NCBI GenBank assembly: GCA_016720705.1
Contig: JADKKB010000006.1
Coordinates: 1-48,122 of the forward strand
Direction of reading: 5' to 3'
From: Chloracidobacterium sp.
Lineage (GTDB): Bacteria; Acidobacteriota; Blastocatellia; Pyrinomonadales; Pyrinomonadaceae
DNA length: 48,122 nt
Shown here: positions 21,847 to 30,447 of the stretch, one piece after another
Position numbering within the stretch: the stretch's first letter is position 1
Layout: every line of letters starts with the position of its first letter
The notes under the pieces: generated by a model
What the model saw: only the letters and a program-made list of their open reading frames with translations
What the model was told of the DNA's origin: nothing
Databases searched by the model: none
Made by a program: the position numbers and the translations under genes

Positions 21847-22149
21847 TCAGTCAACAGTGGACTTAAACAGATCAGAGTATTTTCTCCGGGCTTCGTCGAC
21901 ACTCAGGCATATTAGTGCTGGAGGCCCGCCACCTTGCATATAACTATCAGGATAAATTCGCTCCCAAAAACGCCCATCAGACGGATCCTGAAAGAGCGTG
22001 TCCCATCCCGATTCATCTGTCCCAATCTTCTCAAGGCGATTTTTTACCAACCACTCGATTCTCTCCAGTACAGCGTCGCCACCGATGTTATTCTCCCGTA
22101 TAATCCACTTTCCGATCAGTTCCTTCTCGCTTGTAAGTAGTTCTAGCAT
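21847..22149 (-). CDS. Imm27-like immunity protein for tip T1
   Basis: The start at 22149 gives 100 aa: LTSEKELIGKWI, RIEWLVKNRLEKIG, GWDTLFQDPSDGRFWERIYP and QGGGPPALICLSVDEARRKY. The DGRxWExxYPxS and GGGPP blocks are as I remember for the Imm27 family. It starts 25 bp after the tip T1 stop, with AAAGGG upstream. A longer frame reaches 22302 but overlaps the tip and lacks family sequence. No signal peptide, so it should be cytoplasmic. Confidence 0.7.
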   Translation of the reverse strand: MLELLTSEKELIGKWIIRENNIGGDAVLERIEWLVKNRLEKIGTDESGWDTLFQDPSDGRFWERIYPDSYMQGGGPPALICLSVDEARRKYSDLFKSTVD

Positions 22150-22174
22150 AGCAATTTTGCCCTTTTTATTTCCT

Positions 22175-23271
22175 CTAACAAATTGTTCTAATCGTTGCGT
22201 TACATGGAATAGGACCGTTGGGAATTGTAAACTCTCTCGCCCCGCCTGAGGTCCGACCAAACCCAACAAAAAATTCATTGCCTCCACTAATTGGGGAAGC
22301 AATTCCCGTTTGCGGCGCAGGAAATTCGATGATCGTAAACCGGCCGCTCGGATAAACTCCTAGACGCGTTGCCATATCCGAGGCATTGTTAATTCCTGCA
22401 ATATCCTCAGCCGCTGTTACAAAAACACGAGATTCAGATGGACGTCCAAGCGTTGAGAAGTTTCCTTCACCAGGGATTACTCTTGCTAATGTAGATGGTA
22501 CAGGATTCGTTACCGCATTTCCCGGTACAACCGAAGGCAAAGATGATGCCCTGCCAAACACGCCGGTGACGACACCGGGAGCCATGAGCGCGGCTGTGCT
22601 GCCGGCTGATCCGTAACTTGCTTCCCTCGGATTAGCATAAGGAAAAATCATCGGCACGGCAAAAGGGTTAGAGCCTCTGAAATAGAAGAGGGCGGGGCCG
22701 CTGTTCGCAGCTAAGAAAGTCAATCCGTTCAAGCCAACCGCCGGGGCGTTGCCTATGCCTTTGGGAATCCCAGTCAAGGCGTCATCGACTCCATTAGAAA
22801 CACCGGTTGAAAGAGCGCGTATTGCTCCATTCTCAACCGGCGTAGCTGATTTCCGTTCAGGGGCTCGTCGCTCAAACGTTTTTCCATCGACTCTGTTACC
22901 TATTGTCCAGCCATTGGGGTAACGTCCATGTGGTGAGCTACACCTCGTATTCTGGTGGTGGTCGAAATATCGTAAGTCAATTCCTTAAACCCCGGTCGGG
23001 GCTTGCCGGGGAAAATCCTTACTTGATTTCCGGCACTGTTGATATACACTTTCCCGCTTGCAAAGCCTGTCTGTAAACCATCGGGATCGGTAAATATCAA
23101 CGGGCTGTTCAAGACATAAGCGTAGCGATTAAAAGTCTGTGGATTGACCGATTTGCCGGAGGCCAGCAGTGGATCAACGGCTGTGAAGCGACCGTACCGA
23201 TTTTCGTACATTCTGGCTTCGGCAAAGTCTAGGCCGGTTTCATTGTCCTTTTCGTAGCCGGTTATGAACGC
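22175..23271 (-). pseudogene. Orphan Rhs tip T1 (no start codon; one frameshift)
   Basis: It opens at the mobile-element junction with FITGYEKDNETGLDFAEARM, then GRFTAVDPLLASG, PQTFNRYAYVLNSPLIFTDP and the variable tip. A single-base loss in a C run near 22917 shifts the frame (VTPMAGQ-stop versus VTPNGWTIGNRVDG). After joining, the fragment is about 366 codons. The tip ends with RVFVTAAEDIAGIN, ATRLGVYPSGRFTIIEFP, EFFVGFGRTSGGAREFTIPN. I do not recognise the toxin family with confidence. No ATG/GTG lies between the upstream TAG near 23328 and the tip, so it looks silent unless joined to a complete Rhs gene. Confidence 0.7.
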
Positions 23272-23396
23272 GCAATTCGAGATTTCCGTGCGATGCGCAT
23301 TGCGGCTTGATGTGTTTTCAAAGAGCTAAAGAAGCGGCTAAAGAAAAAGCGGCTTTCGTGCCAAGTTTTTATTATAACTCGACAGGGCTTTTTAAC

Positions 23397-24338
23397 CTAT
23401 TTGTTTGAGGTTTGCCGGAGATTTTCAGTTGCTTTGCCCACCGCTTTTTTTATGTCCGAGATCTCGACCTGGGTGTAGATCTGGGTCGTGTCGAGGCTGG
23501 AGTGTCCGAGCAGTTTTTGGATGTGGCGGAGGCTCGCTCCGTGGCGGAGAAGATGCGTCGCGCAGGCGTGCCGGAAGGTGTGGACCGTCGCGTTGATCAT
23601 GGCCGCTTCCGAAGCGTTCTTTACGATGCTCCATATCTGCGGATACGAGAGGCGCCTGCCCGTAACGGAAAGGAACAAAGCTGTCGGATTCGTGACCGGT
23701 CTTTTCTTCCGGCTTCGGCCTTTTCCCCAGTAGGCTCCGCTCATCAGTTCGACGCGCGATGTGGCGATATATCTCTCGATCCATCGGGCTGCGTTTTCGG
23801 TCAGGGGAACGATGCGTTCTCTCTTTCCTTTGCCTTCGCGGATACGCAAGGTCCTGCCGTCGAAGTCGCGCATATTCAAGCGGTAAAGCTCTCCGTGACG
23901 GATGCCGCAGGCGTATAGGGTTTCGAGTATGGAGCGATCGCGAACGCCGATCGCTTTGTCGGTGTCGCATTGCTCGATGATCTTCGATATTTCGGCTTCG
24001 GTCGGGACGTGCGGCAATGTGTGTCCGGCTTTGGGAAGATCGAAGGTCTCGGCGATGTTCGCAAGCACTTTATTCGATGTGTAAAGCCATTGGAAAAAGC
24101 GTCTGATCCTCGACACGGTTTGTCTTAAGGATGATGCCTTCTGGTCGGTGTATTTCTTGAGGTGAACAAGGTACGAGTTCAGGTGCGTTTCCTCGGCCTC
24201 GTTCCAGCGCTTTATCAGCCAGGCTTCCTGCAGGTAAAGCTGCAAGTTATTCAGCACTCTCTCGCTCGATCTTCGGAGGTCCTTCGAGTAGCCTTTGGCT
24301 TCGAGTTCCGAGAGGTATTTTTCGATCTCTTTGTTCAC
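23397..24338 (-). CDS. Tyrosine recombinase B, copy 1 (Xer/phage integrase type)
   Basis: Intact, 313 aa, GTG start. The N-terminal SAM-like core-binding domain (about 1-95) contains SRIRRFFQWLYTSNK. The catalytic domain has all key residues: Arg147 (ACGIRHGEL), Lys170 (EGKGKRERIVPL), His253 and Arg256 (HTFRHACATHLL), His279 (KLLGHSSL) and nucleophile Tyr288 (TTQIYTQVEI). Length and spacing are typical of XerC/D-like recombinases. It is the gene closest to the Rhs tip junction, which it probably cuts together with recombinase A. Confidence 0.9.
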   Translation of the reverse strand: MNKEIEKYLSELEAKGYSKDLRRSSERVLNNLQLYLQEAWLIKRWNEAEETHLNSYLVHLKKYTDQKASSLRQTVSRIRRFFQWLYTSNKVLANIAETFDLPKAGHTLPHVPTEAEISKIIEQCDTDKAIGVRDRSILETLYACGIRHGELYRLNMRDFDGRTLRIREGKGKRERIVPLTENAARWIERYIATSRVELMSGAYWGKGRSRKKRPVTNPTALFLSVTGRRLSYPQIWSIVKNASEAAMINATVHTFRHACATHLLRHGASLRHIQKLLGHSSLDTTQIYTQVEISDIKKAVGKATENLRQTSNK

Positions 24339-24557
24339 ATTCGATGGCGTTTTGTATACAGAAGTGACAGCGTAAGACCTTTAACGAGAAGCTTTACGCA
24401 ATAAGTTGCGGTTTGTAACTTTGGTGACAATGCGTAACCCGTGCTGCTGCCTCATTTAGTCCGATTACAAACGGTGGATCTTGGTCTATCCTGTCGTACA
24501 GGCTGGGAGCCGTTTCGCACATTTTTTCAGACCCGCGTTTTTGGCGCTCTTTTACCG
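24339..24557. other. Intergenic region between the two recombinase genes
   Basis: It holds two imperfect direct copies of a motif: TTTGTATACAGAAGTGACAG near 24353 and TTTGTAACTTTGGTGACAA near 24413, each followed by GCGTAA. An inverted TTACAAAC lies near 24467. Conserved in all three copies. Candidates for recombinase accessory sites or promoter elements of recombinase B. Confidence 0.35.
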
Positions 24558-25527
24558 TTATCGACCGCTTTTTTCTCTGGGATGACAGCGGCTGATGACC
24601 TCAGCCAGATCGCCCAGTTCGACATGCGTGTAGATCTCGGTTGACGACAGGCGGCGGTGTCCGAGAAGCTTCTGTATCTGCCGTATGTCAGCCCTGCCCT
24701 TGAGCAGATGGGTGGCACATGAATGCCTCATCGTGTGCGGCGTGACGTTCTTTTTTATGTTGGCGTTCTTCGTCCATTTGCGGACGATCCGGCGTATGTC
24801 GTCCACGTCCAGCGGCCCGCCCGAACGCGACGAGACGAACAAGCGGATCTGTCCCGGCTGGGATGCAAAAGCGGTACGCGCCTGTTCGAGATAGAGCTTC
24901 AAGGCTGTCTGCGACGATTGAGTGAGCGGCACCAGCCGCGTCTCATTTCCTTTGCCGTGCTCGATCCGAAGCGTACCCGTCTGCATCTCCACATCGTAGA
25001 TCGTAAGGCTCACAAGCTCCGCTCTCCTGATGCCGGTTGCGTACATCACCTCCAGAATGGAGCGGTCGCGAATGTCTCTCGCTTTCTCTATCGGGATGCT
25101 CTCGATCAGCCGCTTCGCTTCGGCGGGGGTGAGGATATTTCGCGGGAGCATCTTCGGCTGCTTCGGCATCTGGATCGACGCGGACGGGTTGTGAACGATG
25201 ACGCCCTCCTGCCACAGCCAGAGAAAGAACCGCTTCATCGCCGCCAGTTTGTTGGCCTGTGCTCCCGATGAAAGCCTCTGCCTTTTCCGGCCCGTTTTTT
25301 CGTCTTCCGTTTCAAGCCGGTAAAGCGAGATCTGATACTGCGAAAGATGCGGCCGTCACGTCGGCGATTGAGTTCAAGGCGGTGTTTTCCACCAGCCAAT
25401 CGAGGAAGACCCGTGCATCGCGAGAGTAGTTTACAAGCGTCGCCGGCGAGTAGTTTACGGCCGTCAGATATTCGATAAAGCGGCCTCTTAGAAGCTCCAG
25501 TTTTTGCTTTTGATTCTCCGTCCACAT
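24558..25527 (-). pseudogene. Tyrosine recombinase A, copy 1 (2-bp frameshift)
   Basis: Same protein as the intact 323-aa copy at 42748-43719, but 970 bp instead of 972. GATGCGCGGCC has become GATGCGGCC near 25350, which shifts the frame at about residue 59. The downstream part still encodes the whole catalytic domain (TGIRRAEL, HTMRHSCATHLL, LGHRRLSS, TEIYTHV). Either an inactivated gene or a read error. Confidence 0.8.
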
Positions 25528-25591
25528 CTCGCGCCAATGCCTCCTTACTCAACAATCAACTGTTAGAAAAGCAGATGATCGATGAGTGTTT

Positions 25592-26060
25592 TTCTTTAGC
25601 CGCATTCAGTGGGAGTTGCTCCAACACGACCTTTGCTTTTATTTTCCCCTTTAAAGCTTCTCCACTGACCACAAGGTCGGCTTAAGTTTCTTTTCTGTCT
25701 GCAATTAACCTTGTGATTCGACCACCACAAGGTACCCTCAAGGTCGCCTTTTTTACCACAAGGTCCACAAGGTTTGCTGTCGGGCGTCCGGCTTTTTTCT
25801 TTAGCCGCTTCGTCTTCTTTTCAACGTCACCATCAGGCCGCCCCGAGTTCACCCGATAGCCGTGCGAACGAGCGAAGCGGTCTGCGAGGAACGAGCGCCC
25901 GCGGAGCGAGAGAGCCGGAGCGGACGGCGTACGATAATGAGCTTTTTATGTCCGTAGTGTTTTTTACGAAGGACATAAAAAGGATTATCGGATGACGGCA
26001 GCGACCGGGAGCGAAGGCATCCGAAGCGAACAACGGCGGGCGTTACTTACACGCACCTTC
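25592..26060. other. Origin-like region with CCACAAGGT iterons, copy 1
   Basis: Four direct ACCACAAGGT-like units (25668-25677, 25724-25733, 25755-25764, 25765-25773), a partial CTCAAGGT near 25737 and one inverted AACCTTGTG at 25707 lie within about 105 bp. TTCTTTAGCCGC occurs at 25592-25603 and 25797-25808. A GC-rich stretch and a long hairpin follow. Clustered short repeats between the replication-type primase and the recombinases are what iteron-controlled origins look like. No gene is seen here. Confidence 0.5.
25932..25990. repeat. Long interrupted hairpin in the origin-like region
   Basis: Outer arms CGATAAT (25932-25938) and ATTATCG (25984-25990) enclose perfect 12-bp arms CTTTTTATGTCC (25942-25953) and GGACATAAAAAG (25971-25982) around a 17-nt loop. 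Copy 3 keeps it at 44124-44181 with one T fewer. Copy 2 has lost most of one inner arm (34140-34183). Confidence 0.6.
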
Positions 26061-26070
26061 ACCGCTTGGC

Positions 26071-28708
26071 CTATCGACTCGCCGCTTTCTCTTTAGCCGC
26101 GTCCTTTAGTCGCGTTTTCAACTCGTCAACTCCGGTCAGTCCGCGCAGGCTTTGCACCTCGCTCTCCGCATCGCTCGCCAACTGGTACACGCTCGGCTTT
26201 CCGTTCACCGCCTGGATCGCCCAGAGATATTCCATCTCGACCAGCTTCTGGCAATACATCCTCACCTGCCAGTCGCTCCATGCGGTCGTCTCGCGTATCT
26301 CCCGGCGTGTAAGTTGGACATCGCAAGCCTTGATCTTTAGTTCTTCCGCTCGTCTCTTACACGCTTCTCTTATCGCCTCGAACATTCCACGCACGGGCGG
26401 CGCCAGCTCGTCCATTGCCTTGCCGAGGATCTCCTCGGCCAGCTCGTTCGCGAGTGCAATATCGGACAGCTCGACCTCGACATATTCGATCTCGATCTCG
26501 CCGCGTTTCGCGGTTTTGATCTCTCTTTGATATTGGTGAAGAAGTGCTATCGAGTTGATAAGCGAGAGATACTTTCTTTGCTCTCGGCGGTGGATGAGTC
26601 TTTCGCTGGGGTAGGTCAGATGTTCGACAAAAGGGTTGACGACGGCCAGCGGTTTGAGCATTCTTTGGGCGTGGTGATGCAGCCGTTTGATCTCTTCCGA
26701 TTCCGCCTTTTCCAGCACTCCCGAAAGACTGTGCTGATGCCGCTGCTGTGAAAGAATGATCCGCGTCTGCTCGATCGATTCGTTCATCGAAAGCTGCACA
26801 AAGCGGCTGCGGGTCTCCTCGTCGAACGCTTCGGCTGAGGTCGTCGTTATCACGATCACAACGGGTCCAAAGACTTCGTAATGTTCCGTCGAAAGTTTCC
26901 CGGTCGCCGGGTCCGTCCGGGTCGCCGCGATCGAAAGCCTCTGATCCGAGGCAAGCGTCCTAAGTGAGTAGACGGCCTGCATCGCTCCTTCGTCCTCGGC
27001 GATCACCAGCATCTTTCTTTGCAATGAATAAGGGTCTTTGTAGAAAAGAGCCTGGCCGGTCAGCCTCGTAACCCTGACAAGCTCCTCCGGCGGCACAAAC
27101 GCACAGAGAGCGTCCTGCAATGCCGATTTGCCAGCACCCGAACGGGCGACGATAAGCAGGGCAAGCGGTTCCGTCAGTTTCCGGCTGATCGACCCCAGGT
27201 AAGCCGTCAACACCGTCGAGCGTTCGCCCACCAGACCGCACCGCCGGAAGTCCTCCACTATTCGCTCACACAGCTTTTCGTCTTTCAGGAAAGCTATCGC
27301 CTCCCGCTTCTCGGCCTCGGTCATCGCCGCCGTCGATTCCGCTTCATTGGTCGAGGTCTTTCGCATCGACAGCCTTTCGGCTTCGAGCGTTTCGATCAGC
27401 GAAAGTAGATCGGCATTGATAACAGATTCGTTCACGCGGCAATGCTTGGCGGCTATCTGCGAAGTTCGCCCTCGCTCTTGCCTGATAAAGATCGAGCGTG
27501 TCCAGGTGAAAGAGATTCCCCACATTAAGACGCAAGTTTATTTTCAGCTTCTCAAGTCCGACGCCCGTCAGCCCGCGCACTCTGTATTCCCGATTGTCGA
27601 GAACGATCTGCAATGTTCCATCGGGCAAAGGCACACTCCCTGCGGCCCGCGTTTCCGCCGTCTCTCCGTCTCCGCGTCTCTGCGGTTCAATAAGTCTTTG
27701 GACCGCCTCAAGCGTTCCGCCATTTACAACGAACTCCGATGCGTCTTTTGCCGGAAGATCGACCGTGCGGCTTTCTATGCCGATTGCCGATAGCTTCTCG
27801 GCGAACTTTAGGGCGGCTTCGCGGCCCGCATCGTCCGCGTCGAGCATTAGCACGACTCGTCTGATCCGGGATTCCTGCAGGTGCGAGGATCTCATCCGTC
27901 AGAGCGTTCACGCCGTAGGCACAAGTCACATTCCTGATGCCGATCGACCACAGAGCCAAAGCGTCGATCACGCTCTCGGTCAGGACGATCTCGTCCGTCT
28001 CTCTTTTGCTCCCGCCGGATTGAAAAGCCCTCGCCGCTTGCCCGAAAGATACAAGTGCTGCTGCTTTTCCGTGTGCCGGGCGTAAAGACCGACTGCTTGA
28101 TTCGTGCCCGCGTCAACGAGCGGAAAGACCACCGAGCCGTACATCGTCTCATTGCCTTTCTCATTCAAAAGTCCAAGTGATTCGAGACTCCTACGACCGT
28201 CCGGGTTCACACGCCCGCGCAGTGTGCCGTCAACATAGCCCAGGCGAAAGACCCGGACCGCTTCCGGCGTGATCCCGCGACTTTGCAAATAAGCGATCGC
28301 CTTCTCATTTTTCACCAGCGATTTGTGATAGTAGCTGACGGCTTTCTCCAGATATTCCAAAGCAGTGGTCTGTGGCCGGTTATCAGTGGTCAGTTGCTTA
28401 TCCTCCTCGGCGTCTCGGCGTCTCTGCGGTTCAATTTCCTGCAATAAAGCAAAGGCCTCCGCAAAGCCGATCCCGTCCGCTTTCATCACAAAGCTGAACG
28501 CGTCCCCGCCCTCGCCGCATTTGCCCAGGCAGTTCCACAAGCCTTTTCTTTCATCGACGGCAAACGACGGCTCCGTATCTTCATGAAACGGACAAAGCCC
28601 CCAAAGCTGCCGCCCTTTCTTTTTCAACTCGACTCCGCGAGAGCGAACCACACCGGCCAGGCTGATGTTTTGCTTCAATGCCAGAATGTCCTCGTTTTCG
28701 ATTGCCAT
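26071..28708 (-). pseudogene. Primase-ATPase fusion, copy 1 (three frame breaks)
   Basis: Reconstructed from the three copies, the protein is 879 aa and starts MAIENEDILALK. Domains: CHC2 zinc finger (Cys39, His42, Cys60, Cys64; CPFHEDTEPSFA), Toprim (Glu244 in LTESVIDAL, Asp290 and Asp292 in LMLDADDAGREA), and a C-terminal P-loop ATPase (Walker A VARSGAGKS, Lys528; Walker B MLVIAEDEG, about 569-574). DnaG-type zinc and Toprim domains make RNA primers, and the ATPase may act as helicase or initiator. Here GCGC-to-GC losses near 27460 and 27885 and a 2-bp gain near 28008 break the frame. The primase/ATPase join is intact only in this copy (RVRGLTGVG). An upstream TTG would add five residues; the ATG at 28708 is preferred. 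Confidence 0.8.
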
Positions 28709-28739
28709 AGAAAAAGCTGTCAAGTATTATTTGAAGAAT

Positions 28740-28782
28740 TTGACTTGATGTCAGATTATACATAATACTTCTAACCATGCAA
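28740..28782. promoter_or_regulatory. Overlapping divergent promoters between primase and XRE, copy 1
   Basis: Sequence is identical to copy 2 (36933-36975). The plus strand has TTGACT, a 17-bp spacer and TAATAC for XRE. The minus strand has TTGCAT, 16 bp and TATAAT for the primase. TCAAGT and ACTTGA arms flank the leader and could be XRE operators. Confidence 0.6.
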
Positions 28783-28824
28783 GCATTACGGCTAACTCTC
28801 GAAAGGCGGGTTTACAATGACCCG

Positions 28825-29209
28825 ATGATCTCGCAAGGCGGAAGACCCGCGAAAAAGGAAAGAACCGCTTTCGGCGAACGGCTTTATCTTGTGCGCGTCG
28901 CGGCTGGCCTGTCGCAGCAGCAGCTTGCCGACAAGCTCGGCCTTTCACAACGCCTATGCTTACTGGGAACGTCACCCGGTCGCTCTCCGGCCCGACCAGC
29001 TTGAACAACTCGCCGCCGTGCTGAACATCTCGGTGTCGGATTTGATGGGAGAAAAGGAAGAAAAGAAAAGAGGAACGGGACCGACCGGTAGAATGAAACA
29101 GCTATTCGAGCAGGCCAATGATCTGCCCCGCTCACAACAGCAAAAGATCGCCGCCGTCCTCGAAGCCTTTATTAGTCAGCAAAGACAAGCCGAAAAGCAA
29201 AAGGCGTGA
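28825..29209 (+). pseudogene. XRE-family regulator, copy 1 (2-bp frameshift)
   Basis: Same as the intact 128-aa protein at 37018-37404, but ACGCGCC has become ACGCC near 28952, inside the recognition region of the helix-turn-helix (LGLSQRAYAYWE). The rest (ALRPDQLEQLAAVLNISVSD and the C-terminal helix) is present in the shifted frame. An earlier ATG at 28777 exists, but MISQGGRPAKKE aligns with the element-3 homologue. Confidence 0.75.
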
Positions 29210-29226
29210 GTTTTCTCACGCCTTTT
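29199..29226. terminator. Bidirectional terminator after XRE, copy 1
   Basis: AAAAGGCGTGAG and CTCACGCCTTTT form a perfect 12-bp stem around TTTT. It overlaps the XRE stop and lies 15 bp beyond the stop of the convergent immunity gene, so it can serve both. Confidence 0.8.
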
Positions 29227-29241
29227 GGTTTTTATCTGTCT

Positions 29242-29541
29242 TCATTCTTTCGGAGTCCACCGACCGGTAACCTTCCATGTTCCGTCATCTTGTTGGATAA
29301 AGGTCCAGACCTCTTTGTAAACATTTTCATCATTTGGCTTTTTGAACGCGAAATGATGATACCCAACACCTTCCCAGCCTTCACCAGTTTCTGAGAAAAC
29401 GATAGTGTAAGTCGGATGTTCTTTCAAAAACCTTTCATTTGCGGTTCTCTGACTCAACCGTCCACACGAAAAGGTAACGACTGCTAGAAAAAGAAGCGTT
29501 GAAAGATAAAGGTATCTCTTGCAGTTGTTGGCTTTCTTCAT
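29242..29541 (-). CDS. Small lipoprotein, probable immunity protein for tip T4
   Basis: 99 aa with a lipoprotein-type signal (YLSTLLFLAVVTFSCGRL, lipobox TFSC). The mature part is short: ERFLKEHPTYTIVFSETGEG, GYHHFAFKKP and VWTFIQQDDGTWKVTGRW, a compact beta-rich fold. It starts 13 bp after the tip T4 stop, preceded by GGAGG. Location and export signal suggest immunity in the periplasm. A second identical copy lies at 37438-37737. Confidence 0.65.
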   Translation of the reverse strand: MKKANNCKRYLYLSTLLFLAVVTFSCGRLSQRTANERFLKEHPTYTIVFSETGEGWEGVGYHHFAFKKPNDENVYKEVWTFIQQDDGTWKVTGRWTPKE

Positions 29542-29554
29542 ATCCCTCCTCGCA

Positions 29555-30439
29555 TTACTTCGGAATATTGCTTTTAGGTTGGTTCATAATTATGTTAGCC
29601 TCCCTAATTCCGCGTTCATTATGTTGCAGATCTGACCATTGAAAAGCCCAATTCTGCCGCGTAGAAATAAATATTCCTGAGGGATAGGATCTTGCAGCAT
29701 CATTGATTAGAGGTCCGAGGTCATGAAAAATGAATCCTTGCACCTCGTTTAGCACGCCAAAAGTTCTTGCTGTGCCTGTTCCCCAGAGCAACGCGGTTTG
29801 GCGAGTCGCCCAACGATGACGTTCCGCATCTAACCCCCGGATATCTGGAAATAACGCTTGTCCTCTTGAACGCCGAGAATGGGCGTCAGAGTACATAGAA
29901 AACCAGTTTCGTCTAGGGTCTCCGCTTGAACTCATTGCCAAAGGTGGAGTATCAGTTGCAGTACTCTCTGCATTATTTTCTCCCGCTGGCGCAGGCTGAA
30001 GTCCTGGCTCGGCTGGATCACCAACGGGCACCCCGTCAAGCGTCCAGCCTTGCGGTAAGTTTTCACTCGGTCCTGCCGGGTCGAGTTCAACTACACCTTC
30101 AGTCGATTTATACTTAAGTTCGTTCGAATCAGTCCACAACGCCAACTTGCTGCGTTCGGATTCCTTCGCAACATACTCGTCATGTGGAACCCAGAGAGGG
30201 GCTCCATCCTTATCTTTTACCCATTCCATAAACATCCCTGTAGGATCGATACAGGTAAGCGGGCAATTAGTTACATAAGCATATCGATTCCATGTTTGGG
30301 GGATTCCGCGCATGGCGGATGCCATTAACGGATCAGGTGTTGTAAAACGCCCCAAACTTTTCGCATACATTCTTGCCTGAGCAAAGTCGAGATCTGTCTC
30401 ATTATCCCGTTCATAGCCGGTGAATTGCTTGCGGATGCG
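29555..30439 (-). CDS. Orphan Rhs tip T4, copy 1 (no start codon)
   Basis: Opens RIRKQFTGYERDNETDLDFA directly after the stop of the preceding immunity gene. It continues MYAKSLGRFTTPDPLMAS, PQTWNRYAYVTNCPLTCIDP, a Pro-rich middle and a tip with GLDAERHRWATRQTALLWG, LNEVQGFIFHDLG and QWSDLQHNERGIREA. The RH, NE, HD and DxxxNExG residues look like a metal-binding or catalytic set, but I cannot name the family. Frame is open throughout. Without a start codon it is a silent cassette or is made only after fusion to Rhs core. Confidence 0.7.
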   Translation of the reverse strand, partial: RIRKQFTGYERDNETDLDFAQARMYAKSLGRFTTPDPLMASAMRGIPQTWNRYAYVTNCPLTCIDPTGMFMEWVKDKDGAPLWVPHDEYVAKESERSKLALWTDSNELKYKSTEGVVELDPAGPSENLPQGWTLDGVPVGDPAEPGLQPAPAGENNAESTATDTPPLAMSSSGDPRRNWFSMYSDAHSRRSRGQALFPDIRGLDAERHRWATRQTALLWGTGTARTFGVLNEVQGFIFHDLGPLINDAARSYPSGIFISTRQNWAFQWSDLQHNERGIREANIIMNQPKSNIPK

Positions 30440-30447
30440 AGATCGCT

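Larger units (their letters stand above)
23263..29226. mobile_element. Dual tyrosine-recombinase element, copy 1
   Basis: Minus-strand order is primase-ATPase, origin-like region, recombinase A, recombinase B, with a divergent plus-strand XRE gene at the far end. The left border is sharp: TATGAACGCGCAATT at 23263-23277 is shared with the other copies, while sequence to its left differs between copies. The right border lies near the terminator after XRE, but copies 1 and 2 share further sequence (tip T4 and its immunity gene), so its exact end is not visible. In this copy recombinase A, the primase-ATPase and XRE carry frame breaks. Confidence 0.75.

Noticed and set aside
23263..23300. Element end considered as a classical dif/XerCD site
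   Set aside because: The arms CGTTCATA/TATGAACG do not match the dif consensus I know; only the general arm-spacer-arm form is shared.
24723..25271. 182-codon plus-strand frame opposite recombinase A
   Set aside because: Antisense shadow of a gene with all catalytic motifs on the other strand.
25660..25780. Iteron cluster considered as a CRISPR array
   Set aside because: Units are about 9-10 bp, spacers are irregular and short, one unit is inverted, and no cas gene is present.
26066..26530. Plus-strand open frame of 154 codons, repeated at 34259 and 44257
   Set aside because: It is antisense to the ATPase part of the primase-ATPase, is Ser-rich without domain features, and its conservation follows from the near-identical copies.
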